Assembly (NCBI GenBank): GCA_003640385.1
Contig: RCAB01000036.1
Location: 124,001-188,000, forward strand
Origin: Setaria digitata
Taxonomy: Eukaryota > Nematoda > Chromadorea > Rhabditida > Setariidae
DNA length: 64,000 bases
Reading direction: 5' to 3'
Positions 37,601 to 50,511 of this stretch are shown here, in pieces (position 1 is the first letter of the stretch; every line of letters starts with the position of its first letter). A program made the position numbers and the translations under genes. The notes beneath the pieces are model-generated. The model made no database searches and was not told where the DNA came from. It worked only from the letters and a program-made list of their open reading frames with translations.

Positions 37601-40199
37601 GTTATTATAGCTATCCAATGTAATAAACAACAAAAACATAAACTTAATTTCAAAAATTTGCTTAATTACGACGAAACACCTACATCAGCCAAAAACAGAT
37701 CGCCGTTTTGGAAATTTTTGTAACTATGTAAGCTTTTTCCTGTTCAGTGCACTCAACATGAGCATAAAGTAAAAATGAAAACGGAAAGGTTCAAGTTGAT
37801 TAAAGGTTATTGTCTATCTCGTCCTGACCTCTGATTGAGGGAGGTGTGATGAGTACTCAACAAGGAGTGGATTACTTGAGGAAAATGAAAAGAATCTTGT
37901 GAGAGGGAATCTGAATCCAGGATTACTTATGACTTGAAAGGGATTATGTCACCAAGAAAGGTGCACCATTTACAATCATGTTCTTCTCCTTTATTGTATT
38001 ATTTACAACTGGCCAAATCATATCCATATATATGACTGAGGAAGAGGAATTGATAGATATCCATCAATTTCTTCCCAACTCCACTTTCTCGAGGTCATCA
38101 AGATTCAACTGTATTTTCTCGAGGTCACCGAAATGCTATTGCAGTCTTCTCGAGGTCTCGAATGTGACTCGCTTTAATATAATTTTCTTTCTTATTACAA
38201 AAAGAAGTAAAGATACTTTTCTTCTAACTTTTCAGAATATTCATGAAATCGACAGCGAAGCCAAAAACAGAGAAACATTCTTTTTGTTACCTTCAATTCA
38301 TTAGGTACTGCAAGCTATATATCAATTCCTAATAGTGATCTGTTTAATTACAGCTTAACTTGCCATTTAGTTGAAGCCTTATCATTACTCCGTTTTACCT
38401 CCTATCGCATATCACTTACTGGTTACCATTACCATTTTTTTAGCCAACCCATTTTATGGAATATTAGAAGTTAACACGACACATTCATCGCATTCCTTAC
38501 ATTTTTCTTGAAATTCAAATTCTTGAGCATACTTCGCAAAAATCTTTTTTTTTTACAACACACTTCAACTTTTTATAGTGCCATTAAATTTTTTGGATTT
38601 AATTTTTTCTGTAAATGAAAAGTTTTAATGATGAATTGTATTGTAAGAGACTGAGTCTGAATGGAGAGGCCAGAGCAGTAATATAATATTTTGCCAAACA
38701 GAAAATGACTCAGTTGGGTGAAAAAATAAATACATTTTGCGCCGCCAATTTTATGTACATTCTGCTCTGTTTCTTTCCTTTTTTTGTTTTACTAACTTTT
38801 ATTCTTTTAAATTTGATGGAATAATATTGCTGAGCTATACAGTTCCTCTGAAAGGGAGTTAGAAAAATTAGGTTCGAATAAGTGAGACAGATTAGAGTCA
38901 AGCAACTTTGGATTCTTGGATCTTAACTTTCGCTAAAATTTGTCATTCTAAGAGCTTAATGGCAGAAAATTTTTTGTAAGACTGATTTTTCTCTAATTAT
39001 TTACCCGTATATAATGCAATTTGACTGAATAAGCAGGTCTTGACGAACTGTCTTAGTAAGTCTTCTATCAAGTTATCAGTAATATTTTTGTTTTATCAAT
39101 TCTTATATTACTAATTTATCACGAAATAATCTGGAAGTATTTTTTTCCTTCTTCGCCTTTCTCAGTTCTATTTTTTTCCACTTATACATCAGAAAATGTA
39201 TTAAAACTGAAAAAACTTTACCAAATTTCAATTGAATTGTTTACTTTTCATGACAGATGCCCTTTAAATTTCATGACGTAGACTTCATTTGCAGTACACA
39301 ATAGACACAGACACATCATCAGACGAGCTTCGCTTAACCTCAAATAACAAAATATCACGAAATCTAATTTTTAATTGAATTGAATGCGACTTATAAAGAA
39401 GGAGAAATGCATCGTGAAAAGGAGACAGAAGTAGTTATTGCCTTTCTTAAGTATTATCTGCCACTTTCAACAAATATTTAAACGCAGCTCTCGACATACA
39501 ACAAACTACGAAATTAAACTATAACAGACACCAATTTCTATTCTGCTTTTCGTTTGCTTATTGACGCATTCCTTTCAAACATAACGCTACTAACACGTAC
39601 GTTACGCTATATCCATGTAATACTGCATTCAGTAGATCTGTCGTACTATTTTCTATATAGCATTTCATGTTTCTTCATACGAAAAAAAGTGCTGCCAAAG
39701 GCATTAAACTTTTCGAGAGTTCCTCGCGAAGTTTTCCTTCAAACTTATACTTTTCCTGACGTTTCCTGAGCACTTCAGAAATTTGTTTCTTGCAATTCCA
39801 GTTTCTCCCCAGTTACATAGACTTTTTGATTTTTGTGAAAAGTAAACTCATATTTCATTTACCTATTCAAGTTTTCTATTTATTTTAATATTTCTTAGTT
39901 GGAGTTGGAATTCTAACTTAGGATTTTCGTCAATCAAATAACGCTAGTAACATTCTCTGTTTATTTTTTAAAACATTTTCCTATCTTCACCATTTTCATA
40001 TAAAAGGAAAATGTACAGCTGAAAGAGTTTCAGTTCTATAAAATGAAGTAATTTTGCTACAGAATTAATAGAGTAGAAGGGTAGAACGTGCAGGGATAAT
40101 TGCCATTCAGGGAAATACATTCTGTTCCATCGAAATTAAGAACGACTGTACGAGGAAGGATTCTTTTGGCTGACTGCGCGTGAAGGTTTCTTACCTTTT
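28630..40199. other. Gene-poor AT-rich region, second part
   Basis: Long AT-rich stretch with only short frames lacking splice context. I note a 19-base palindrome centred near 29227 (9-bp arms around one A, containing GATAAT) and three spaced CTCGAGGTC motifs near 38088–38157. Nothing here can be assigned to a gene. Confidence 0.45.
38086..38157. repeat. Three copies of TTCTCGAGGTC at about 30-bp spacing
   Basis: The 11-mer TTCTCGAGGTC occurs at 38086–38096, 38116–38126 and 38147–38157, so starts are 30 and 31 bases apart, with dissimilar spacers. Each contains the palindrome CTCGAG. Confidence 0.85.
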
Positions 40200-41060
40200 T
40201 CTAATTTGTAACAAACTTCTACAAAGTTCCAAACCTTCAGTCCATACTAAACTTGCACTACTAATGAATTCACGTCAAGTACGTTGTCAGTTTTTATCGC
40301 CTCTGCCGTGATTTGCTTCCGCCTGTGCCACCTCTGATAACCAAATGTGGTGCGTGACGTCAGGAAAAGAGTAAGGTGGTGTGTACACGTGACGTAGTGC
40401 TGCGTTTCACACGTCTCCTCTTCTCTTTTAGGCCTAACTAGTCCGTGTCCACATGATTTTCAAATTAAATTAAGTGTTATATTTCGAATGTAGACGCTTA
40501 ATGGCAAATGTTGGCACAGTGCCACCAACACAGAGAGAGGGAAAAAGAGAGACAGAGAGGGGAAGAGAGAGAGAGACAGACGGGTGGATTCATTGGATGC
40601 TTTCCAAAAGGAGGGTGTTGGGCGTGTCTGTCCCGCGTGCTCAGGGAGCAGGTGTCCTCGATACGTTCGGGAGTTCGATGTCTGGCTGTTCGGGTTGTGA
40701 CCCCGTTTGTAGACAAAGTCCTGTCCTTGAGCTCGAGGCTCTCTAAGCATGACCCCTGTCTCCGTTTCCCTCACTGCCTCATTTATCTGCGGGAATTTGG
40801 GGCATAGGGCGGCTGAGACGGCTGTTTGAATGTATTCATACCTCCCACATGGCGCCAAAAAAATGTGCGGCACAAACAATTACGCATACAACGGTATCGA
40901 TTGGAAGAGTGTCTAGACGTGATTCTTCATGTGACACGTGACCCTGTTTCCTGAGGTTGGTTCTGTAATGGACTTGTGTGCGTGAGAAGTAGCACCATCT
41001 ACCTGAGGTTACTTGCAATTAGTTACTGTACCTCTGACCACTGGCCCACTATTGAATGAT
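40200..41060. promoter_or_regulatory. GC-richer block with CRE- and E-box-like palindromes and GA tract
   Basis: Composition rises well above the flanks. TGACGTCA (CRE-type) is at 40355–40362; CACGTG fused to TGACGT is at 40386–40395; another CACGTGAC starts at 40935; a GA-rich tract runs about 40531–40585. Overlapping open frames on both strands (up to 139 codons) look compositional. A promoter or enhancer is plausible, but the nearest supported plus-strand gene starts about 9.5 kb away. Confidence 0.35.
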
Positions 41061-44000
41061 TTACTAGTCATTACAAACAGCAACACTAATCCTTTAATGT
41101 TCCCACTCTCTTGAAGGACTTCGACCTTGTGGTAAATGGTAGGTATCAGCCATGGAATCCAGTACTTTTTTCATTGCTATTGTATAGAAGCATGAGTGTT
41201 GTGGTAGTTGTCGGACAGCCAAGGATTCAGTGTCTAGTGAAGAAGTGGTTACGGATCAGGCAAGTTGGCTACATCATCTTCAGTCACTTTCCTTTTTGGC
41301 CTCGAAGTTCATCAGTTCTGACATCACTGAATGACTCTCACAACATTCATTCTCACCACTGTTAATTTTCAAACTTGTCTGCATCTTATGGGTTGCATGT
41401 AAGGAAGAAGAAGAGGCGTTGCTGTAAAGCAAAAGGCTTAGTCGTGAGCCAATAAGTCAAGTGATAAAAGCGTGATTATCACTGTATCACTGATCTGAAT
41501 TAGTCATTTAAACTTGTCTTGGCTTGACTTATTCAAAAGTATTAACATAAAGTTGGTCATTGGCGGAAGCGTCATACCATTATTGCTCTCGGACTGCTGC
41601 CTTTAAGTTTTACTTTTTCTCAAAAAAAGAAGTAAATCTTTTCATTGTTTCCATTTCCCTGAAGAAAAAGGCGAGAAAGTTGAAAAAGAAAGAAACAGTC
41701 GTCCTACGGTATGCCAACCTGAAAAATCATCTGGGATAAGCCGTAGGCTTTTTTCCATCTGTTTCCTTCTAAGATTTTCTTGCCAAGTGAATCTCATGAT
41801 GATTTTTATATTTTTATCATTTATACAAATATATGGGAGTTTTTCCATAGTGACTCATCGATTTCATTTTTTTAATGTTCATATTTTTCCCTCAGTTGCT
41901 GACTCATACCAATTTTTCCTCTTCTATACGGCAATATCATTAGTGGAAATCTTCTCTTGCACTTAGCGATTCGAGGATCAGGTTTTTGTGATCAGAAATT
42001 TGTCACCATTATTTAAGTAGGATGAATAGAGAGGACCGAAAAGCAGAAAAGAGGAATAGGTAGATGGCTAGACAGGTAGGAAAACAAATAATTTGGATTT
42101 TTCCTTCCTCAATTTTACTTCTGGATTTTGCTGAACAAATCAAAAATACAATGGGACAACGGGGGAATGACGAACGCTATGGAATGTGATGAACAAGTTT
42201 TGGCCTGTGATTAATTGTTTCTTTTGATAGAAAGAATGAATTGATAATCAAAAAAGAGACGAAACATTCGATTCTGCACTGATTGGCTGAACTCAGTAGA
42301 TTAGGGTTATTTCTCGCATTATTACCATTATAAACCAGAGACTTAATTAATTCGGCAGTAAAGCTTGACCAAATATTTCAATAAAATCTTTGGGTTTAGT
42401 TTTTTGAATTTTTAAATAGAAAAGTCCTAATTCCACAATTTGCTTGGAAAAGAATTTCTTTGCCCGTTAGATTAATTAATTCTGCTAAAGTTTTACTTTG
42501 AGTGCAAAATCGGTTTGTGTAATTTAAATTCAGAGACATTTTTGAGAAGGACGTTATTTCCAGGTATTCCAGCAATTTGTATAAAAAAGAATTTCCTTCT
42601 AGCTGTGTCTGCTGTTTGTACACCTCTCGGACTGCATAAGGTTGCATAAAACGACAACCTGATTGAGTATGAATTTTTCTTTTTTTTTTCCAAGTTTCCA
42701 TTTATTTTTAGCCGATTTTATTTTAATTTTAAGCGCTCTATTCCTATCAATGTTTTATTTATTGTGTTTATTTTTAGAGTCAGAAAATATGAGCTAATTT
42801 ATCAAAAATGGATATTGTATTTTGTATTTTAATTTCCACAACTTTCAAATAACCTTTTCTGCTGTTAATGATATTAATGAAATCCGTTTATTTCCCACAG
42901 CTTTCGTTGATAGTGGTCAATGTACGGATGGTGTCCGTCCACACGGAGTGTTTCAGTAAACGGTTTGATGACTATAAAATTTGAGAACTTTTTTTTTTAA
43001 AAATTAGACTGCATCGGAAGGGAGTGAGTTCATTTCGGGTAACTGTTTAGCGGACATATTTGACAACTGGTAATATACAAAAACTTTCATCAGCACCACT
43101 AGAATAATCTTACAGCACCCCAACTGCACTAATCCTCTTGTTGTTGCAGCTTCCGGCGGTGTTTTCATATATATATATATATTTCATTGCCACCATCATC
43201 AGAGCAACTGTTAACTGGGTGATACCATATCTTTTTCCTTCTCCCCTGTACTCTAACCTCTATCCCTTTTCCTCTGATGCTATTGTTCCCTGAAGACTTT
43301 AATTACCTATCCGTATTACAGTTGTGTTGATTGTATTTGTTTAGTTATTAAGATACTTTACAGTGCGAAACATATCCCTTACCATTAAATTTCATTAAAT
43401 TATGTTTGCTTGCGAGGAAAGGATGGTTTTAAGGGATTTCCATTTTGTTCTGCTTTTATGCCATTTTTTTGTTTCAAATTTTTCTTTTAAAAAAATTCTT
43501 CGGTTAATGTAAGAACCGTAATTTTTTCAGGAATCTCTGATCGTTTTTAAATTATTATTTATTCCACTCGCTCAACCGTACATTCTTCAGCGTTTCATAC
43601 ACGTGATTTGCTTGTTTATGTTAAAGATGTTACAAGAACTTTTTTTCCTTCATAAATTTCATGTTCATGTGCGTTCATGTTCATTTGTTTTCTAAATTAA
43701 AAATAATTCATCTCCTCCATTAACCTTTTCCCTTAATTTTTGCTAAATTTCATTCTGATTTACTCTTGCTCTGCACAGTTTACTGCTCTGTGTTGAATTA
43801 AAGCGGGCTTTTTTAGGAGGGATGAATTTCAAGAAAAAAAAGATACAAATATTCCATGAAATTTGTGCCGTCTTGTTTGCCACACGTACCCCCTCGCATC
43901 TTCTCTTCTGCCAGTTGATGTGTGTCGCGTATTTTTCCGCTCTACAGTAATGACCACCTCTTTCTGTATGAATTTTCCGGGTCGTATGGTTGTGTTGACA

Positions 44001-44803
44001 TTACTTTCTGAAGCATCTAAATATTCACCACAGTGTTTCATTCCTGAAATGTTGCAAATTCCTATTGTTTATCAGATATTTTACTCGTTCCCTTATTATC
44101 CGATATTTCTTCCGAAATCATTAAGTTTTCAATGAATGCATGAATGATTGAGGAAAGGGCAGTATCAGCAGCTGTTGCTGTTGCATGTAGGCGTTTTGAT
44201 GAAGACTCAATGGTTTTTTTTAGCGTTCTTGAAATCTAAAGCACGAGCTTCCTGAGGAGAAACAGAAGAAGAACAAATCAGGAATGAGATCTGAAATGAC
44301 ATGGTCCTATATTAAAATAACTCCACTTCATTTCGGAATATTTTTGAAATCCCGTTTTAAAAATGTGGAATAGTTTACAGGCAGTGTAACTGGTTCTCCT
44401 TGCTTCTGAAAGTCAGGATGTTTTACTTTATTTTTTGCATAGTGCTTTAAGTACTAGAACAATGGAGAAAATTACTCAAGTGGTTATTTTTTTGTGATAA
44501 TAATATTCTTCTACTAAAATGATGGCGTATCTACGATGTTACGATTCAACTTACCGGTTGTTAATCATTGTTGCTGTTGGCACAGTTACTAAACACTTGT
44601 ATCTTTCAATATGACATTTCTAATCGTTTTACTCTTTTCCAACTCATTCCTTCTTTTAAGGATTAAATTTAAAGCCATTTCTTTATTCTGGTATTCGAAC
44701 TTGCGGAAGGTTTGATTTCATTATTCCTGTCCCACTTATTTGTGGTGATAAAACAGAATAGTTTTTTTTTTTCTGAACCGTTCTCTGAAAAAGTTGTAAC
44801 ATT

Positions 44804-44855
44804 GATAAATTGATAAACCTTAAACTTGCAACAGTTTAAGGTTTATCAATTTATC
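44804..44855. repeat. Perfect 23-bp inverted repeat, 6-base loop
   Basis: Left arm 44804–44826 (begins GATAAATTGATAAACC) and right arm 44833–44855 (ends GGTTTATCAATTTATC) are exact reverse complements around TGCAAC. Confidence 0.95.
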
Positions 44856-47242
44856 TGCAGCGATTCTTCCTTGATTTTCTTTTTTTTTTTTTCAAAAAAA
44901 CCAGGTGAGATTTGCATTGAGTAAGACTGATACATTTTAGTTTAGAGGAAACTTGCTGATTTATGACTGAACGAAGAAGTGATAGCAGCATGAATGGTAA
45001 TATTTCTGCAACTCATCTTACTCATCAACCTAACCTGTTTAAGCTTTCTTATTTTCTCTGTGATGGGAGGACACAGAGACAGTGTCATCTGATGTGATGA
45101 TTTGTTTGAAATTTCTATCGTCACCCGCAACTAATTTAGCATTTTGTCAAAATGGTCCACATTTTTCGATGAGTCATGAAAATGATCCTTGTTATGATGC
45201 CAACTATTTCAGTTCCATTATTATGCCAATAGCAAACTAATGGATATTTTTTTTTAATCTTGAAATAATGCCAAATTCTTGTGATTTAACAAAAATAACG
45301 CTTGAAAAGCAAGACTTAATTTTAATAAAATTCTATCTTTTCCTACAATATTGCAGTTAATTTACACTTCCATTCCACTAATGCCTTTCATAAACTTAAT
45401 TAGAGTAAAAAAAAATGTCGCTTTGGTTTACAAAAACTTGAAATATGAATCAAATGCTTCATTCTCAGATCAGTTACTTATTTTGATGCTGATTCGTCAT
45501 TTTGTTCATCATGTACAGAATTCATCCAAATTTGGGTATTGAATTGTTCCGTTTATCTTGGAGAAAGGATGGGGCCGACGAGACTGAGTGGAGTACCAAT
45601 CGAATGACTTCGCACTGCTGTTGACTTTTCATTTGTGGGAATCCCCTTAATTTAAGTTTCTCTTTCTTAAATTATTAGATTTATGTTGTCTTCAAAGTCC
45701 ATAAAATTTTTCAAATTTTCAAAAATGTTTTTGCATCACTAGAGTGGCTACTTTATCTCAACGACTTTTGGTCTTAGAAGATTCATAATTTTCACATTTC
45801 TAACATAAATCACCTGGTACTACAACAGGGATGGATGCCCTTTGATATCTTTCATCTATTGCTTAAATCAAAAAATGAAGCTCATTATTTCAGTCAGAAA
45901 TACCATCAGATTTAAATTTGTTGGAGTATTTCGGTAGACAATAAGTGTAAATCTCGGATAGATTTCATATTTGACTAATAACAAAAACTAATCCTGGTTC
46001 ATTTGAGGTAGACAACCAGGTGGTTGTTGCAACTAGAAATGTAAAGCTTGTTTCCTTATGCTGTGTAATTTTAAAATGAAAAGACCTATTTACAAACTGT
46101 TTTAATAAACCAGTAAGTCTGATTAAGATGACTTTTGCTAAACTTCATGATGATCAGTAATCAGTTCATTTCAGAAATATGCTCCTTTGCAAGGCTCCAG
46201 TTTATATTGTAACTTCTACTGTAACAGAGCAACTTCTGCAAAAATCTTGCATGCCAAACCAAAAAAAAACTGGTGATGGAAGTATGAGTTGGCGGAATGA
46301 ATGGAATGAAATGAATCGAAATGAAGCATCATATCTGTGTGATGACGAGAAAGGCATTCGTCCAAATGGGCTAAGGATTATTAGCTTTTTTCATGTCTTG
46401 CAATATGTGTTGGAATGAAGAGAGGACATTTCTCCATGATGACATTTTTTTTGTTTTATTTATTCTGTTTTTCTCTTTTTTATTCGTGCAGTAGCTATTT
46501 GCTAATTCCTGTGATGATTTGGAGTCTTGAGGTGGGACTTGAAACTTTTCCTCTGCCATATTTCCTTTGACGCTTATATTTTCGAATATTTGTTTGAAAT
46601 GGACTGAACTGTTTATTTTAGTTCCACCCGAGGTGAGTTATTGGACAGGGAAACAAAGGTTGATCCATTTTGTTCAATTAATAGTTTCATTTTAATTAAA
46701 GTCAAGTAATGAAGCTGTTGAAGGATTTTTTTTTTAAAGCACGGATCGTTTTTGTTGGAACAGTTGTACCTTCGAGGAAATCGCTGCACGAAGCTTAATT
46801 GAATTATTAGTTCTGTCTTTTATTATAAAGCTTGGTTAAATTTTTAAACTTAAATTGAGGCTGGATTGTGCTTTTATTGCGTAGTTTTTGTTGGTAATCT
46901 CATGTACTGAAGGTTTGCAAGTGCTAAGGTCATGGATTCAAGCATAAGAAATCTTGTTAGAATGAAAAAATTTGCTCGGGTGATGAGTGGCAGCAGACGG
47001 ATCGTAAAATTTTTGTTACTGATATAAGTCAACAGTGGACGAATCGTCCCGGCGACGACGAGACGGCAGCAACTGTCACTGACGTAACCCAATCTTTTGT
47101 CGCCATAGCTATCGTCAAATTCTGTCCTTTCGATCAGTTCGTTTATTATAAAATTTACAACTTTTCCATTGCATATCTTATCACCCGTAGACAATCTTCT
47201 GCAATTTAAACCAGATTGATCGGTTTGCATGCAACCGGAAAG

Positions 47243-47274
47243 GTGGAGGGCAACCGGTAGTAGTTGCCCTCCAC
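47243..47274. repeat. 12-bp GC-rich inverted repeat
   Basis: GTGGAGGGCAAC at 47243–47254 pairs with GTTGCCCTCCAC at 47263–47274 across an 8-base loop. Confidence 0.9.
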
Positions 47275-48484
47275 TTCTCAGACAGGGCGGGCTGTTAAGT
47301 GAGCTTGGCGACACTTGTAAACGACATCGTTTTTCCATCCATTAATTCTGTTCGTTTGTTTTTTGATGCCATTTTTTCCCTTACCTCCCAGACACATAAA
47401 TCATTTTATTTCGGTCCCGCCAGTAGTATTTCCTCCTTACTCACTTTTTTCGTGTCCATCAAGAATTACCTACGCCTTGATAAGATTTCATCCGTCATTC
47501 ATCCTAAATGTTCTGTTTGGATTATAGGCCTGTCCGTTATACCTTCTTGTTATTGAGTTGATTTTTTTAAACTTTCATTTACTTCAACCTAACTCTCTTC
47601 ATTTTTGCATTCTCTCGGAGCATAATTTTGGATACTAATTTACATATTTTTTGTCTTGGAGGGTGACTTATTGAAAATTTACATATTGACTTTTTCTCGA
47701 CCTCGCATCTGGTTTAGTTTAGTCCAGACATTTACTGTTACTGCTCCTGGTCCTATCATTTCCTTCTCTTTTTTTAACGGTTGTGATTTTGTTTTTTAGC
47801 AAAAGCTAGTCTTCATTTCTTTTTGGTTCATATCGATTGAATTCCAGTTTCGTCTAATTTTACTATTTCTCGTGAAAACAGTTCGTTGCATTAATTACAA
47901 TTTTATTCATTCATTTCATAATGATTTATATCATCAGTAGTTGAGGTCTTGGCCCATTTCTTGATTGCTTTTAGAATTTTATTCTTCTCACCATTACTCC
48001 CTCAAACTTGTCACCACCACCCCTAATAAAATTTAGTGATCAATTTTCCCTGAGCTTTTTTCCAGTCTTTTTTCAATAAATTCATGAGTGCTGATCCACC
48101 GCTCCAAAGTACTGAGCAATATTTCCACCACGAGATATTTGTTCTTCGAGAATAATGTTAGGAACAGTTTGTCATCATAAAATATTATTCAATTAGATGT
48201 AATAAATTCTGGGAATGGAAGTGGAATTAGGCAGGTGATGGACTCAGTTTTGCTGGCAAGCTTGTCTGATGAGATTGGAATGCCACATCCACGCTTTCCA
48301 GATCTGTCAGAATTATTTTTCACCATTCATTTTTCATCCTATCACCTACCGAAGTTGAGTGTTTTAAGTTTTCCGAACGCTGATGGCTCACTGTGTCTGG
48401 TGTGACAATCATCAGGGAGCACATTGTTGATTTCAGTGTAGTTTCATTCTTAATTCCGATTTCTTCGCATCCTTCTTTCTCACT

Positions 48485-48496
48485 CCCCCCCCCCCC
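48485..48496. repeat. 12-base C homopolymer
   Basis: Run of 12 C in intergenic DNA, preceded by ACT and followed by TTTCTCC. Confidence 0.9.
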
Positions 48497-48996
48497 TTTC
48501 TCCTTACTTCCTCTTCTCCCACCCCGTCGCTTTCGTTAATTATTGCTTCATTTTTGGGTTGGATGTAATATGATGACAAGGGTGGTTGATGATCGTAGCG
48601 AGAACAAATTAAGTGAAGGATCAAATAAGAGAAAGTGTTATCATGTAACATAATGATACATTGATAAATGATTAATCGAAGGTAATTAATGTGTGAGTTC
48701 TGAACTTATTGTTAACTGGGTAACTAGGAAGTAGTAATTAGACGTATGTTGATTTACGTTCAATATGTCTACGCTTCTCCGACCAAGGAAGTTTTTCATT
48801 TGTTCTGTTTTCGTGGTTTAGTCGAAAATTTTTTCCCGTTGTTTGAACATTCCCGTGTTTTCTGATTTGCACATTTAACTCACAGTTTCAATTTTTTTTT
48901 TTTTTTTTGAAATTTTTAGAATCAGTTTCATCGATATTAAAAGTGAAAAACCCATTTCTGCTGTAGTTGTGTATTCATATTATTAATTCAAATTTC

Positions 48997-49026
48997 TAAA
49001 TAGTTGAATTGAAATTCAACTATTTA
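48997..49026. repeat. 14-bp inverted repeat, 2-base loop
   Basis: TAAATAGTTGAATT at 48997–49010 and AATTCAACTATTTA at 49013–49026 are exact reverse complements separated by GA, forming a near-cruciform palindrome. Confidence 0.95.
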
Positions 49027-50511
49027 TAGAGGGAATAAAGGGATCATCACGTCATCATCATTACGTATACTTGGCTTTTTATTCCTCGAAGCTCTATTGC
49101 TTTAAACACTCCATCTGTGTGCATTGTGTTTTTTCAACGCCTTCACGCAAACGTCTGTCGTCATATGATGCTATCTTTCTGGTGCTGTTTAATGAACACT
49201 TCATTACATTACTTGTATAGGCTCTGCTATTGACCTGACTCTTCATCGAGTGTCCAGTTGCCATCTATTTTATCAGTGATTTCTTTTAAATTTTAAGAAA
49301 CTTTATCATTTATTAGTATTTATTGGTGTGTATGCATTTTACAGTTACTGTTTAACCAAAGTGTTCAGCTCACTTAACAAATATAAAAATTGCTGTCCAA
49401 AAAATATGTCTTATTTGCTTTTTTCAGTATCGTTCCGATTTACTACTTCTATAATTACGGAGCCGTTTATTTAATTTCTTACCAAATTGACATATATGAC
49501 TTCCCAGTTTCAGTTTTTTCTCTTCTCTTGCTTCGCACCTGCACAAGGAAGAGTAACTAGTGCAGTGCTTTCTAGTTTTTTTGCTCGTGCTTGATGTTTG
49601 AGTTAGTTTATCACTGATGTCATACATCACTGAGTTATGTACGAATGATAGAGAATACGAATGTCTTTTTGGTCAGTCGCCAGAGGAGATGGCAAATAGT
49701 GAACAGAATTAACCGCTATTATGTTGCCAAGGAGTTTTTATGAGTGGGAATAAAAATATGCTTTCCATCCTTCGAGAACAAAGTATTGAAGATCAGACTG
49801 TTCAAGCCAATTTCTGAACTCAAATTTCTTTTCATTCAAGTACTTCAAAATGTCTTCTTTTTTTCGTTCAAGAGACCGGAAATTAAAAGGCATTAAAGGG
49901 TTGGGCTTGGTTATTGAAGGAATTCAGGTCCTTTTATTGTACAACGACAAATGATTATTTCTGATCTCTCAGGGAAGGGAAAAGAGGCGAGGAATGTCAT
50001 ATTCTTTGCATTTCGTTCGATGATGTTTTAAAAAGCGTACCTTTCTAAACATTCATTGTTTTTTCTTTTTTTTTTTTCGTTTCCTGAAAACTCTAGCAAT
50101 GATATTATTTTGATTACAATACTTAGTAAAGTTCGGATACATTGAGCAGTGCTAGACACTTCTTTCAATTCGTTTTAGGCTCCTAATTATAAGTATTTTT
50201 AATTTAATTTGATTTTAAAATTGGTTTCCAGAAATATAAAATTGGTGTCAGTTTACCTTTTCGAGTTCCTTGTTACTTGACAGTGCTGTGTCGCATGTCC
50301 AGCATTGTTTTATTTGACCCCTTCTTTTTTTTTAGTAATCCAACAGCTATATTAAAACTTCCTTTTCGCTAGTTGCTCTTCACATATTTATCCATCGTTT
50401 CGCACCTTGACATTGAGATTTTGTAATGCTTGATTTTGAAATCTCTTTTAATTGTAGCCTATCATTTGTTATCTTCTCCCAACTGGACCACCACTCTTAC
50501 CAACTGTATCT

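Larger units (their letters stand above)
41061..50511. other. Gene-poor region, third part (41–50.5 kb)
   Basis: AT-rich, with hairpins at 44804–44855, 47243–47274 and 48997–49026 and a 12-C run at 48485–48496. The longest open frame (minus, 46874–47338, 154 codons) contains the 47243 hairpin, has no recognisable domain, and lies in a GC-richer patch. It may hold 5' UTR exons of the F-box gene, but I cannot place any. Confidence 0.45.

Noticed and set aside
40460..40879. 139-codon minus frame and partners at 40.5–40.9 kb
   Set aside because: Much of it translates the GA/CT tract (Leu/Ser/Phe repeats); overlapping frames on the other strand are equally open.
42893..42957. Short exon-like stretch after a CCCACAG acceptor (FVDSGQCTDGVRPHGVFQ then stop)
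   Set aside because: A good acceptor and a tidy stop, but only 18 codons and no upstream exon could be found.
46874..47338. 154-codon minus open frame, the second longest in the window
   Set aside because: No domain, no splice partners, contains an inverted repeat, and sits in a GC-richer patch; kept only as context for the hairpin.
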